Under the pieces are notes generated by a model. The model worked only from the letters and a program-made list of their open reading frames with translations. It made no database searches and was not told where the DNA came from. From contig NZ_KK082171.1 of assembly GCF_000598065.1 (NCBI RefSeq), positions 19,808 to 83,807 of the forward strand: 64,000 bases of DNA, read 5' to 3'. Within the stretch, counting starts at the first letter, position 1, and each line of letters begins with the position of its first letter. Source of the stretch: Paenibacillus darwinianus. Its GTDB lineage: Bacteria > Bacillota > Bacilli > Paenibacillales > Paenibacillaceae. This document shows positions 17,270-26,657 of the stretch, piece by piece. The translations under genes were made by a program, and so were the position numbers.

Positions 17270-19006
17270 ATGAAAGCCTACTTTCCATTCACGTATAAAA
17301 TGATGGTGCCGTACCTGACTTTGGTGCTGTTAACAGACGTGCTTATCGGTTACATTTCATATACGATGCTCATCCGATCCCGGACGGAGATGGCGGAGAC
17401 GAACATCCGGACCGCCATGGAGCAGACGAGAAACAACCTGGAGTACCAAATGGACGAGATCCGCCGCATGTCCGACACGCTGTTCGGCAGCCTGTCTTTT
17501 CAGCGCGCGCTGCAGAAGAAGGGGGATTCGCTGGATATCTATCTGACCATGATGGATGAAATCGTTCCGCAAATCCAGGCGCCGATGCAGTTGTTCGGGA
17601 ATAATATCCGGTTGATACTGTACACGCTGAACGAAGATCTCAATTATGTGGCCGGCGACAATATGGCGGAGCCCATCAAGGACAGCGATTATTATGTGCT
17701 GCCCTTCGCCGAGGTTCGGGACACCGATTGGATGAAAACCATCCAGGCGGATGGACTGGACAATTTGTGGCTTCAGGTGGGCACCGACCGGCCGTTATCG
17801 AATATTTCCCATTTCCGCAAACTGGTGTCTTACAGTGATTATCAAACCGTGATCGGTTACGTCAGAATCACAGCCAGTCTGGAGGATTTGCTCGGGGATT
17901 TCGTCGCCTACCCGGTTGAAGAGGGCGTTTCCTTGCGGTTGACCGACGTGAAGACGGGAGTTTCTCTGTATCAGCGCGGGCCAGCCGATGTCGGAACGGG
18001 CTCCAGAGCCTCGCTTCGCCTCACGGAACGGATTCCCGGTGTCGATTATGTGATCGAAACATGGGTGCCCCACTCCTACCTGAACAAAGACGCCGCCCGG
18101 CTGAGGCAGGTTATTGTGATGGTCTGCGCCGTTAGTTTTCTGGTTATGGCCTTTATCGGATACATCGTCGCGCGTCTGTCGGGGCGGAAGATGAAGCGGA
18201 TCGTTGCGTTGATCCGATCGTTTCAGGAAGGCAATTTTCAGAAACGGATCCGATTTGCCGGCAACGACGAATTCGTCCAGATCGCAGATGCCTTCAATAC
18301 AATGGCAGCCAATATTCAAGAGCTTATCAACAACGTATACATACAAGGTATTCAGAAAAAGCAGGCGGAGCTTGAGGCGCTTCAGGCGCAGATCAACCCC
18401 CATTTTCTGTACAATACGCTGTCGGCCGTCAGCAGCTTGGCCAATCTGGGTGAAACTCGGAAGGTAACGGAGATGGTCCGGGGGCTTTCCAGGTTCTACC
18501 GGTTGTCTCTTAATCAAGGACAAGTTTTGATTCCGCTAACCAAGGAATTGGAGCAGGTGGGCACCTATCTCGAGATTCAACAGGTCAAATATGCGGATGC
18601 GTTCACCGTCTATTACGATGTGGAGCCGGAAATCATGGACATCCCGGTCATCAAATTAATTTTGCAGCCGTTCGTCGAAAATATATTCAAGCATGCGTGG
18701 TTCGGGGATACGATCGCGATCCGTATTACCGGCAGGCGGATCGGCAACCGGATTGAGCTGAAAGTGATCGACAACGGAATCGGCATGAAGCCGGAAGCGC
18801 TGAAAAGCATGCCGTACCGGTCAAGCGAATCGGGTGGGTATGGCTTGAAAAACGTGGTGGACCGCATTAAGCTCAGTTATGGTGAGGAATCGGGCATTCA
18901 CATCGCCAGCATATACGGCGGAGGAACCACCGTGCAAATCCTGCTTCCGATCAACGAAAGCGGGGAGCAGGACGGACAAAGCGAGGGGGGGAAAGGTCAT
19001 TTATGA
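17270..19006 (+). CDS. YesM-type sensor histidine kinase
   Basis: A 578-aa membrane kinase. TM1 is about residues 12-34, followed by an extracellular dCache-like sensor (about 40-278), TM2 (281-303) and a HAMP linker (304-357). The His_kinase domain has the phospho-acceptor His378 in QAQINPHFLYN. The ATPase domain shows VIDNGIGM and SGGYGLKNV boxes. It forms an operon with the YesN-type regulator, overlapping it by 4 nt (ATGA). Such pairs sense extracellular sugars or binding-protein complexes and activate adjacent transport genes. The likely target is the transporter and GH42 operon starting at 20753. Confidence 0.93.
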   Translation: MKAYFPFTYKMMVPYLTLVLLTDVLIGYISYTMLIRSRTEMAETNIRTAMEQTRNNLEYQMDEIRRMSDTLFGSLSFQRALQKKGDSLDIYLTMMDEIVPQIQAPMQLFGNNIRLILYTLNEDLNYVAGDNMAEPIKDSDYYVLPFAEVRDTDWMKTIQADGLDNLWLQVGTDRPLSNISHFRKLVSYSDYQTVIGYVRITASLEDLLGDFVAYPVEEGVSLRLTDVKTGVSLYQRGPADVGTGSRASLRLTERIPGVDYVIETWVPHSYLNKDAARLRQVIVMVCAVSFLVMAFIGYIVARLSGRKMKRIVALIRSFQEGNFQKRIRFAGNDEFVQIADAFNTMAANIQELINNVYIQGIQKKQAELEALQAQINPHFLYNTLSAVSSLANLGETRKVTEMVRGLSRFYRLSLNQGQVLIPLTKELEQVGTYLEIQQVKYADAFTVYYDVEPEIMDIPVIKLILQPFVENIFKHAWFGDTIAIRITGRRIGNRIELKVIDNGIGMKPEALKSMPYRSSESGGYGLKNVVDRIKLSYGEESGIHIASIYGGGTTVQILLPINESGEQDGQSEGGKGHL

Positions 19007-20577
19007 GTACGATCAACATTCTTTTGGTGGACGACGAGGCCATCGATTTGGAATGGCTGAGACGCCGGGTATCCGGCTTCGACTTGCCGTTGAACGTGAT
19101 CGGCACTGCCCATAACGGATTCCATGCGCTGAAGCGGATGGAAGCATCCCGAACCGATATCATCCTGTCCGATATCCGAATGCCGATTATGTCGGGGATC
19201 GAGTTCGCCCGCCAAGCGAAGGAGATCCATCCATCCGTCAAAACCGTCTTCATCAGCGGACATGAAGATTTCGGCTACGCGAAGGAAGCTATTCAACTCA
19301 ATGCTCACGGTTATTTGCTGAAGCCGGTGGAAGATACAGAGCTTTACGAGATGCTTAAGGCATTATGCGCGAAGGTGGAAGAAGAATGGGAACAGAACCG
19401 TTCTTTAACGGAGGCTCTTTCGCTCGTCCAGCAAGAACTGCTGCTGCGCTGGTTCAACGAGGCAGCCCAGGGAACGGTCGAGCAGCATATCCGCAACGTG
19501 CTGCTGCCTTTGCCGGGCACCGGATCCGCAGCGGCCATCATCGAACCGGACGATCTGGAGTGGAAAACGCGCGACATGACAGAGGATCAGCGGCGGGCGT
19601 TGATCGCCGGTCTCGAGCGGTTCATAAGGAAATATGCCGAGGATATGCAGCTCGGAACGTTCATCCCCGATCATCACGCGCGCTATGTCGTGCTGGCCGG
19701 ACAGCAGGAGGAGCGGTTTACGACGCTGCTTGATAGCTTGATTCAGGCGGTGAGGGACGCTTTTCCGCTGACTGTTACGATCGGGATCGGGAAGTTTGCG
19801 TATGAGCTGGAGCCGCTACATAAGTCCTATCGACAGGCCCAGGCGGCGCTAAGCGCCAAATGGCTGCTTGGCAAAAACCGGATCATTCGGGAAGTGTCGG
19901 ATCCGGCGTCGCAACAGACGTTCAGCTTGAATCTGGAACCGACGGTCGACCGCATGCTTAAGGCCATCCTGGAGTATGATCTGGTTGCGATCGACGATTG
20001 TCTGCTGCAGCTGTTCGGTAAAGATGTGCCGTTAACCCGCATAACGGATGTGTATGATCTAATCATTCGCATTACCTCCAAGCTGCATGCGGATCTTCAG
20101 CAAATGAACGAGAGTTTGTACGAGCTGCTGAAGTGGGAGTCCCATCAGCCGGTCGTACTGTTCCAATTTGAGACGGTTCACGATATCCTGTCGTGGCTGC
20201 GGCGCAGATTTTTCGAGCTCTCCGAGCTGCTGTACATGAAGAGGCGGAAGCAAAAAAGGAAGCTGATCGAGGGGATTATGCAATATGTGGAAGACCGTAT
20301 GGAGCAGAAGATCACGCTGAAAGAGGTTGCGGCGCATTTCGATTTTACGCCCAATTATCTCGGCCATTTGTTCAAAGAGGAAACAGGCACGCATTTCAGC
20401 GATTTTCTGAACGAGCGCCGGACGAAGCATGTTTGCGGGCTCCTGTCCGACCCGACGCTGAAGATTTATGAGATTGCCGAACGCTGCGGCTACAAGAACA
20501 TCATCTACTTCAATCGGCAGTTCAAGCAGTCGACGGGCATGGCGCCCGGCGAATACCGGAAAAAGCATAAAATTTAA
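19003..20577 (+). CDS. YesN-type response regulator with AraC DNA-binding domain
   Basis: A 524-aa regulator. The receiver domain is residues 1-120, with phospho-acceptor Asp57 in IILSDIRMP, acidic pair DDEA at 10-13 and conserved Lys in YLLKPVED. A long middle domain links to the C-terminal AraC double helix-turn-helix (about 420-524: ITLKEVAAHFDFTPNYLGHL and IYEIAERCGYKNIIYFNRQF). Its start overlaps the kinase stop, so the two are co-translated. It probably activates the permease/SBP/GH42 operon downstream, whose promoter has a -10-like TATACT at 20715 but no good -35. Confidence 0.93.
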   Translation: MSTINILLVDDEAIDLEWLRRRVSGFDLPLNVIGTAHNGFHALKRMEASRTDIILSDIRMPIMSGIEFARQAKEIHPSVKTVFISGHEDFGYAKEAIQLNAHGYLLKPVEDTELYEMLKALCAKVEEEWEQNRSLTEALSLVQQELLLRWFNEAAQGTVEQHIRNVLLPLPGTGSAAAIIEPDDLEWKTRDMTEDQRRALIAGLERFIRKYAEDMQLGTFIPDHHARYVVLAGQQEERFTTLLDSLIQAVRDAFPLTVTIGIGKFAYELEPLHKSYRQAQAALSAKWLLGKNRIIREVSDPASQQTFSLNLEPTVDRMLKAILEYDLVAIDDCLLQLFGKDVPLTRITDVYDLIIRITSKLHADLQQMNESLYELLKWESHQPVVLFQFETVHDILSWLRRRFFELSELLYMKRRKQKRKLIEGIMQYVEDRMEQKITLKEVAAHFDFTPNYLGHLFKEETGTHFSDFLNERRTKHVCGLLSDPTLKIYEIAERCGYKNIIYFNRQFKQSTGMAPGEYRKKHKI

Positions 20578-20593
20578 TACCGCTTCAGCGTTG

Positions 20594-20621
20594 GGCTCCG
20601 GTCGGTAGACACGGAGCCTTT
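20594..20621 (+). terminator. Possible weak terminator after the two-component pair
   Basis: A perfect 7-bp stem (ggctccg / cggagcc) with an 11-nt loop is followed by only three T residues. It is placed 16 bp after the regulator stop, before a separate transport operon. Stability and T-tract are modest. Confidence 0.45.
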
Positions 20622-20752
20622 GACTGCTTATCAGGTCGAAGAAAATCAATAAATCGTAGAAAGTGTATTCGTTTTAGTTGCTTCTCTGAATCCAAAAGGA
20701 CTCTGCCGCCGCACTATACTAAGGACATAGAGACAACGAGAGGAGCAGAGTG

Positions 20753-21673
20753 ATGAACCGACACGGCTTTTGGCGCGATGTTGTTAAACACCGGACCTTA
20801 CTGCTGATGCTTGCACCCGCCGTCCTGTATTTCATTTTATTCGCCTATGTGCCGATGGCAGGCATCGTACTGGCATTCAAGCAGTTTAATTATGCCGGCG
20901 GAATCTTCGGCAGCCCGTGGAACGGGTTAGACAACTTCCGCTTTTTCTTCGAATCGGGCGATGCCTGGCGTGTCACGCGTAACACCGCCCTGTACAATAT
21001 CGCCTTCATCGTGGTGAACAACGTGCTGCAGATCGCAGCGGCGATCCTGCTGTTCGAAGTTGCGGGGAAATGGTTCCGGAAGATCACCCAGACCGTGCTG
21101 TTTCTGCCGTACTTCATTTCCTGGGTAGTCGTCGGCGCGATCGCCTATAACCTGTTCAACTACGACGTCGGCACGGTCAACGTGCTTCTGAAAGCGACAG
21201 GCATGGAGCCAGTTGACATTTACAACACGGCTGCTTACTGGCCCGTCATTCTCGTTATTGTCTCGGCGTGGAAGGCGGTAGGCTACGGTACGATCATGTA
21301 CTTGGCCGCCATCACGGGAATCGATACCGAAATGTACGAGGCGGCCGAGATCGACGGCGCGAACGTGTTTCAGCGGATCCTGAATATCACGATCCCGAAC
21401 CTGTACCCGACGGTGATCATTCTGGTGCTGCTGGCGATCGGCAATATTTTCCGCGGCGACTTCGGATTGTTCTACAACATGGTTGGCAATAACGGACTTC
21501 TGTTCTCGTCCACCGACGTCATCGATACGTTCGTGTTCCGTTCGCTGACGACGTCGAATGAGATCGGCATGTCGGCCGCTGCAGGCTTCTACCAATCCGT
21601 CCTCGGTTTCGCAACGATCATGCTGGCCAACTGGGCGGTACGCAAATACGACAAAGACCGCGCTTTGTTCTAA
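20753..21673 (+). CDS. Sugar ABC transporter permease, LplB type
   Basis: A 306-aa membrane subunit of the LplB/YteP class, which imports larger oligosaccharides. The typical opening VPMAGIVLAFKQFNY is present. The coupling loop is EMYEAAEIDGANVFQRILNI. ATG 20753 lies 7 nt after AGGAG; a GTG immediately before it adds one residue. It is the first gene of the operon activated presumably by the upstream YesM/YesN pair and pairs with the LplC-type subunit 12 bp downstream. Confidence 0.93.
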   Translation: MNRHGFWRDVVKHRTLLLMLAPAVLYFILFAYVPMAGIVLAFKQFNYAGGIFGSPWNGLDNFRFFFESGDAWRVTRNTALYNIAFIVVNNVLQIAAAILLFEVAGKWFRKITQTVLFLPYFISWVVVGAIAYNLFNYDVGTVNVLLKATGMEPVDIYNTAAYWPVILVIVSAWKAVGYGTIMYLAAITGIDTEMYEAAEIDGANVFQRILNITIPNLYPTVIILVLLAIGNIFRGDFGLFYNMVGNNGLLFSSTDVIDTFVFRSLTTSNEIGMSAAAGFYQSVLGFATIMLANWAVRKYDKDRALF

Positions 21674-21685
21674 GGAGGAAACTCA

Positions 21686-22618
21686 ATGAGTACAACCGGT
21701 ATTAACACCGGCGGTAATGTCCAGATGGCCGCCGGCAAAACGCAAGCCGACCGTCGATTGCTGGCCGTCGTCGGCTATCTTTTCCTCGCGTTACTCGCGG
21801 TCTTCTGCATCTTTCCGTTCCTTCTGGTGGTGTCTTCCTCGTTGACGGAGGAAAGCAAGATCATCGAAGACGGGTTTCAGTTGATCCCGACGGCGTTCTC
21901 CACGGAGGCCTACGGCATTCTGTTTCAGTTTCCCGACCAGATGCTGAAGGCTTACGGAGTAACGATTGCCGTTACCGCCATTGGTACGCTGCTCGGCCTG
22001 TTCCTGACGGCAATGACCGCTTATGTGCTGGCCAGAAAGGATTTCAAATGGCGCGGCCACTTCTCCTTTTTCTTCTTCTTCACGACGCTTTTCAGCGGCG
22101 GTCTGGTGCCTTGGTACCTGCTGATCGTGAATGATCTGGAGTTGAAGGATAGGCTGATCGTATTGATCCTTCCGATGCTGCTGAACGTCTTCTATCTGAT
22201 TGTGATGAAAACGTTCATGAGCAGCATACCCGAAGCGATAACGGAGTCGGCCAAGATCGACGGCGCGGGTGATTTCCGGATTTTCCTGCAGCTGATCATC
22301 CCGCTGTCCAAGCCGGCTCTGGCCACCATCGGTCTGTTTATCGCGCTGGGCTATTGGAATGACTGGTACAATGCGCTTCTCTTTATTACCAATGAGAATC
22401 TGATGCCGCTGCAATATTACCTGTATAAAATGCTCGGCAATATGGACGGCATCCGCAAGGCGATGCTCGGCTCCGGCGCCGTGGTGACCGCAAGCATACC
22501 GACCGAAAGCCTTAAAATGGCGATGACGATCGTGGCAACCGGCCCGATACTGCTCGCGTATCCGTTCATCCAGCGGTATTTTGTGCAAGGCTTGACGATC
22601 GGGGCCGTGAAAGGATGA
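21686..22618 (+). CDS. Carbohydrate ABC transporter permease, LplC/YtcP type
   Basis: A 310-aa membrane subunit. A polar N-terminal extension is followed by six helices. The EAA loop reads TESAKIDGAGDFRIFLQLI. The ending YPFIQRYFVQGLTIGAVKG is the hallmark of the LplC/YtcP class. An AAGGAGG site precedes ATG 21686. It partners the LplB-type gene upstream; the lipoprotein gene follows after 52 bp. No ATPase gene is present. Confidence 0.93.
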   Translation: MSTTGINTGGNVQMAAGKTQADRRLLAVVGYLFLALLAVFCIFPFLLVVSSSLTEESKIIEDGFQLIPTAFSTEAYGILFQFPDQMLKAYGVTIAVTAIGTLLGLFLTAMTAYVLARKDFKWRGHFSFFFFFTTLFSGGLVPWYLLIVNDLELKDRLIVLILPMLLNVFYLIVMKTFMSSIPEAITESAKIDGAGDFRIFLQLIIPLSKPALATIGLFIALGYWNDWYNALLFITNENLMPLQYYLYKMLGNMDGIRKAMLGSGAVVTASIPTESLKMAMTIVATGPILLAYPFIQRYFVQGLTIGAVKG

Positions 22619-22670
22619 CCTCAGGGCAACCTGGTTATCAATATAACAATTATTTTAGGGGGATTCAGCC

Positions 22671-24236
22671 ATGCAAAACAAGAAAAAGTCCGCTATGCTC
22701 GTCCTTACGATTGTCATGGCGTTGGTTCTGTTTGTTACCGCCTGCGGCGGCAATAACGGGGCGCAAGACGGTAACCAAATGGCCGAGGGTAACAAAGCAC
22801 CGGCCGCCGGCAACGGGGGCACGGATACATCCGAGGAGCTGCAGTTGAAAATCGTTATGGTCGGCGCTAAACCGGTCGATTATGACATCGTGTTCACGGA
22901 ACTGAACAAGAAGCTGAAGGGAAAAATCAATGCGACCGTGGAAGCGGAATTCCTGGATTGGTCCGACTGGACGCAGAAGTATCCGCTGAAATTCGCAGCC
23001 AATGAAGATTTTGACATCGCTTACACGGCAAACTGGGCTTTCTATAACGATCAGGCGCTGAAGGGCGGTTTCCTCGAGCTTACCGAGGATATGCTGTCCA
23101 AGTATATGCCGCAAACCTGGGCTGCGATGCCGAAGGTTGCTTGGGAGCAAGCGAGAGTGAATGGCAAGCTGTACATGGTGCCGAATAACAACACCGAAGT
23201 CACGGATAAGTCAGTGATCATCCGTGAAGATCTTCGGAAGAAATACAAGCTCGAGCCGGTCAACAGCCCGGAGACCTTCGCAGCCTATGTGAAGACTGTC
23301 GCGGCTAATGAGAAAGGCATGAGCGCTTACGGCGCCAAAGCCGCCGACGGCTGGAAGTGGCACGAGCTCGATCAAATCCTGCTGGAGCAGCAGAACGAAT
23401 GGAACCTTGTGGATTACAACATTCCGCTCGCTTACAAACTGGACGACAACACCGGCAAGCTGTTCAATGTCTACGATACGCCGGAGTTCAAGTCTCTGCT
23501 CGACTACTATAAAGACCTGGCGGACAACAACGGCTGGTCAAAGAACGTCGTCAGCAACAAAAACGACGTGTGGCAGGACATGAAAGCAGGCAAGGTAGCC
23601 TCCTATGCCCAGAATCTCGGCACCGTTGCCGCGAACGTGGCGGAAGCCCGCAGAGATACGCCGCAAATCGAGATGGCGATCGCGGATTTGACGCCGGACA
23701 AGAAGAAAATCGGCGCGATCTCGACACAGAACGGCATGGCCATCCATGCGACGTCCAAAAAGGTCGAGCGCTCGCTGATGTTCATCGACTTGATACAGAA
23801 TGACAAAGAACTGCATGACCTGATGATGTACGGGATCGCCGGCACGCATTACGAGCCGGTCGGCGACGACAAGTACAAGGCAGGCCCGAGCGCGGCGAAT
23901 TATACCGGTTTCTCGAACTGGGGCTTCAACTCTCCGCTCAATCGGACGGACGCTTCCTATCCGCAGGAAGCGATCGACATGGCCGCCGAGTGGGAATCGA
24001 AACTGTACAATTTCCCGCTGGAAACGTTCGTATTCGACGATTCCAAGGTGAAGAACCAGGTGGCCGGCGTCGGCAATGTGATGCTTCGTTACGCGATTCC
24101 TTTGGAATACGGCCTGATCAAAGATCGCGATAGAGGGCAAGAGGAGCTGCTGAAGCAATTGAAGGCAGCGGGCATGGACGAGATTCAGCAGGAGATGCAA
24201 AGCCAGGTCGACGCTTTTCTTGCTGTTCAAAAATAA
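22671..24236 (+). CDS. Oligosaccharide-binding lipoprotein (LplA/YtcQ type)
   Basis: A 521-aa lipoprotein. The signal peptide ends in a lipobox (FVTAC) with the lipidated Cys at residue 25, followed by a Gly/Asn-rich linker and a type 1 sugar-binding fold. The length of about 520 aa fits the LplA/YtcQ class for larger oligosaccharides. It should deliver ligand to the two permeases directly upstream. The next gene in the operon is a GH42 beta-galactosidase, so a galactose-containing oligosaccharide is a reasonable ligand; this is inference. Confidence 0.92.
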   Translation: MQNKKKSAMLVLTIVMALVLFVTACGGNNGAQDGNQMAEGNKAPAAGNGGTDTSEELQLKIVMVGAKPVDYDIVFTELNKKLKGKINATVEAEFLDWSDWTQKYPLKFAANEDFDIAYTANWAFYNDQALKGGFLELTEDMLSKYMPQTWAAMPKVAWEQARVNGKLYMVPNNNTEVTDKSVIIREDLRKKYKLEPVNSPETFAAYVKTVAANEKGMSAYGAKAADGWKWHELDQILLEQQNEWNLVDYNIPLAYKLDDNTGKLFNVYDTPEFKSLLDYYKDLADNNGWSKNVVSNKNDVWQDMKAGKVASYAQNLGTVAANVAEARRDTPQIEMAIADLTPDKKKIGAISTQNGMAIHATSKKVERSLMFIDLIQNDKELHDLMMYGIAGTHYEPVGDDKYKAGPSAANYTGFSNWGFNSPLNRTDASYPQEAIDMAAEWESKLYNFPLETFVFDDSKVKNQVAGVGNVMLRYAIPLEYGLIKDRDRGQEELLKQLKAAGMDEIQQEMQSQVDAFLAVQK

Positions 24237-24300
24237 TGAATAAGAGGGAGGTGACGAGCGTCTCCTCCTTTCTTGTTCACGACAAAGGAGACTTACGCAG

Positions 24301-26364
24301 ATGCACAAGAAATTACCGCCGATCAGCGGCAAGCTGCCGGTCTTCATGCACGGCGCGGATTATAATCCCGATCAATGGCTGCATGACCCGAAGGTGCTTG
24401 AGGAAGATATCCGCTTGATGAAATTGGCCAATTGCAACGTCATGGCGGTCGGCATTTTCTCGTGGTCCTCGCTCGAGCCGGAAGAAGGGACGTTTACATT
24501 CGAGTGGCTGGACCGCGTCCTGGATACGTTCGTTGAGAACGGCATCTATGCATGGCTCGCCACACCGAGCGGCGCGCGTCCGGCCTGGATGTCGCAAAAG
24601 TATCCGGAGGTGCTGCGCGTTCAGAAGAACCGCGTCCGCAACCTGCACGGTTTCCGTCACAATCATTGCTTCACCTCGCCGGCCTACCGCGAGAAGGTCA
24701 CGATCATGAACGGCAAGCTGGCCGAACGCTATGCTTTCCATCCTGCGGTGGTGGGCTGGCATATCTCGAACGAGTTCGGCGGCGACTGCCATTGCAATTA
24801 TTGCCAGGATGCTTTCCGTGCATGGCTGAAGCGCCAATACGGCACTTTGGACGCGCTTAACCTGGCGTGGTGGACGACCTTCTGGAGCCACCGCTATACG
24901 GATTGGGCGCAAGTCGAGTCGCCTGCTCCCCACGGAGAGACGCAGGTTCACGGACAAAATCTGGACTGGAAGCGCTTTGTGACCGATCAGACGATCGATT
25001 TCTACAAGCACGAAATTGCGCCGCTCAAGGCTGCGAATGCGGAGCTGCTGTGCACGACGAATATGATGTATATGTTCTATGACCTGGATTACCGGAAGTT
25101 CGCCGATGTGGTTGACGTCGTTTCGTGGGATGCGTATCCCACCTGGCATGAAGCGGACTCCGATGCCGGCGTCGCCTCATCATTTGCCTTCAACCATGAT
25201 CTGTTCCGCACGTTGAAGCAAAAGCCGTTCATGCTCATGGAGAGCACGCCGAGCCTGACCAACTGGCAGCCCGTCAGCAAGCTGAAGCGCCCCGGCATGC
25301 ACCGGTTGTCTTCGCTGCAGGCCGTGGCGCACGGCTCGGATACGGTGCAGTATTTCCAATGGCGCAAAAGCCGGGGCTCCAGCGAAAAGTTCCACGGCGC
25401 GGTCGTCGATCACGTCGGCCATGAGCATACGCGGGTATTCCGGGATGTCGCGTCGCTCGGCGGGACGCTGTCCAAGTTGACGGAACTGATCGGCACGACC
25501 GTTCCGGCGGAAGCGGCGATCCTGTTCGATTGGGATAACTGGTGGGCGGTGAATGATGCCCAGGGACCGCGCAACGGCGGCCTCCATTACGAGAAAACGG
25601 TGATGCAGCATTACCGCGCCTTGTGGGAGCTTGGCGTTCCGACCGACATTATCGGATCCGACGACGACCTGTCGACGTACAAGCTTCTCGTCGTGCCGAT
25701 GGCCTATCTGCTGCGCGAGGATGCGGGCGCGCGGATCGAGCGGTTCGTCCGCGGCGGCGGAACGATTGCCGTTACGTATTGGTCCGGTATCGTTAATGAG
25801 AACGATCTGTGCTACTTGACCGGCTTCCCGGGGCCGTTGCGGAAGACGCTGGGCATTTGGGCGGAAGAAATTGAAGGACTCCACGATCACGACCGGAACG
25901 GGATCGTTCTGCAAGCCGGCAATCCGCTCGGCCTGGAAGGCGCCTTTGACGTGCACGAGCTTTGCGAACTGATCCATTCGGAGGGCGCTGACGTCCTTGC
26001 TGTCTACCAGGACGATTTCTATGCCGGCCGTCCGGCGTTGACGGTTAACGCACTGGATCAAGGAAAGGCTTATTTCCTGGCTGCTCGTGTCAGTGAACCG
26101 TCGTTCTACGACTCCTTCTACGGCAAGCTGGTCACCGATGCGGGCGTCCGCCGGGCTATCGAGGCGGAATTGCCCCACGGCGTCACGGCGCAGCTCCGAA
26201 CGGATGGTGAGCAGGATTATGTCTTTATTCTTAATTTCTCGGGTACAGGAGCGACGGTGAAGCTCGATGAACAGTGTTATACGGACGTCGAGAGCGGTGA
26301 AGCCGTAACGGGCAGCGTGTCGCTGCCGCTGTACGGGCTGAGGATTTTGAAGCGGAAAGCTTGA
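24301..26364 (+). CDS. GH42 beta-galactosidase
   Basis: A 687-aa GH42 enzyme. The acid/base is Glu158 in WHISNEFGG and the nucleophile Glu314 in MLMESTPS. A Cys cluster (CHCNYC, about 163-168) fits the zinc site of the family. The domain order is TIM barrel (1-390), trimerisation/glutaminase-like domain (about 395-610) and a small beta-domain at the end. It has no signal peptide, so it acts in the cytosol on imported beta-galactosides. A separate AAAGGAG site precedes ATG 24301, 64 bp after the SBP. GH42 enzymes often cleave galacto-oligosaccharides from plant walls rather than lactose. Confidence 0.93.
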   Translation: MHKKLPPISGKLPVFMHGADYNPDQWLHDPKVLEEDIRLMKLANCNVMAVGIFSWSSLEPEEGTFTFEWLDRVLDTFVENGIYAWLATPSGARPAWMSQKYPEVLRVQKNRVRNLHGFRHNHCFTSPAYREKVTIMNGKLAERYAFHPAVVGWHISNEFGGDCHCNYCQDAFRAWLKRQYGTLDALNLAWWTTFWSHRYTDWAQVESPAPHGETQVHGQNLDWKRFVTDQTIDFYKHEIAPLKAANAELLCTTNMMYMFYDLDYRKFADVVDVVSWDAYPTWHEADSDAGVASSFAFNHDLFRTLKQKPFMLMESTPSLTNWQPVSKLKRPGMHRLSSLQAVAHGSDTVQYFQWRKSRGSSEKFHGAVVDHVGHEHTRVFRDVASLGGTLSKLTELIGTTVPAEAAILFDWDNWWAVNDAQGPRNGGLHYEKTVMQHYRALWELGVPTDIIGSDDDLSTYKLLVVPMAYLLREDAGARIERFVRGGGTIAVTYWSGIVNENDLCYLTGFPGPLRKTLGIWAEEIEGLHDHDRNGIVLQAGNPLGLEGAFDVHELCELIHSEGADVLAVYQDDFYAGRPALTVNALDQGKAYFLAARVSEPSFYDSFYGKLVTDAGVRRAIEAELPHGVTAQLRTDGEQDYVFILNFSGTGATVKLDEQCYTDVESGEAVTGSVSLPLYGLRILKRKA

Positions 26365-26392
26365 AGCATCGACCACCTTGTCGGAATAAAGA

Positions 26393-26424
26393 AACGGTCT
26401 GTCCCCCAGCAGGGGCAGGCCGTT
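26393..26424 (+). terminator. Probable terminator after GH42 operon
   Basis: A strong stem (aacggtctgtcccc pairing with ggggcaggccgtt, one bulge) with a 4-nt loop lies 28 bp after the GH42 stop. The T-tract is poor (cttcg), so it may act in both directions or as an mRNA end stabiliser. Confidence 0.6.
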
Positions 26425-26615
26425 CTTCGATGGATTCTTCCACGAGCCGGCACCGGCCGGCAGATAGATTTTATCGTCAATAAAATGGGGCCGCATCGTT
26501 CGGATTGCACCACAATTGAGCCGGGAGACAGAGGGCTCTTGTCAGGGTTTTCGTCAATCTTGTTGTGACGTTAGAAAAATAGTACGTTTTTGTTCCGGAT
26601 TAAGATACAATAAAC

Positions 26616-26631
26616 GCGAAACGAGTCTCAA
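26616..26631. promoter_or_regulatory. Putative LacI-family operator O4 (autoregulation)
   Basis: Sequence gcgaaacgagtctcaa matches 12 of 16 positions of the operator found three times downstream (ttgaaaccggtctcaa). It lies just after a -10-like TACAAT at 26606-26611 and before the regulator's start, a place where binding would repress the regulator's own gene. Confidence 0.6.
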
Positions 26632-26657
26632 ATTTACTGCCTACTGGAGTGATTGAA

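Noticed and set aside
20640..20750. Sigma-A promoter before the LplB-type operon
   Set aside because: Only a -10-like TATACT (20715-20720) is visible, with no -35 at the right distance. It probably needs the AraC-type activator, so no promoter is listed.
25180..26496. 438-codon minus-strand frame across the GH42 gene
   Set aside because: Antisense shadow of an intact glycosidase with no family match.
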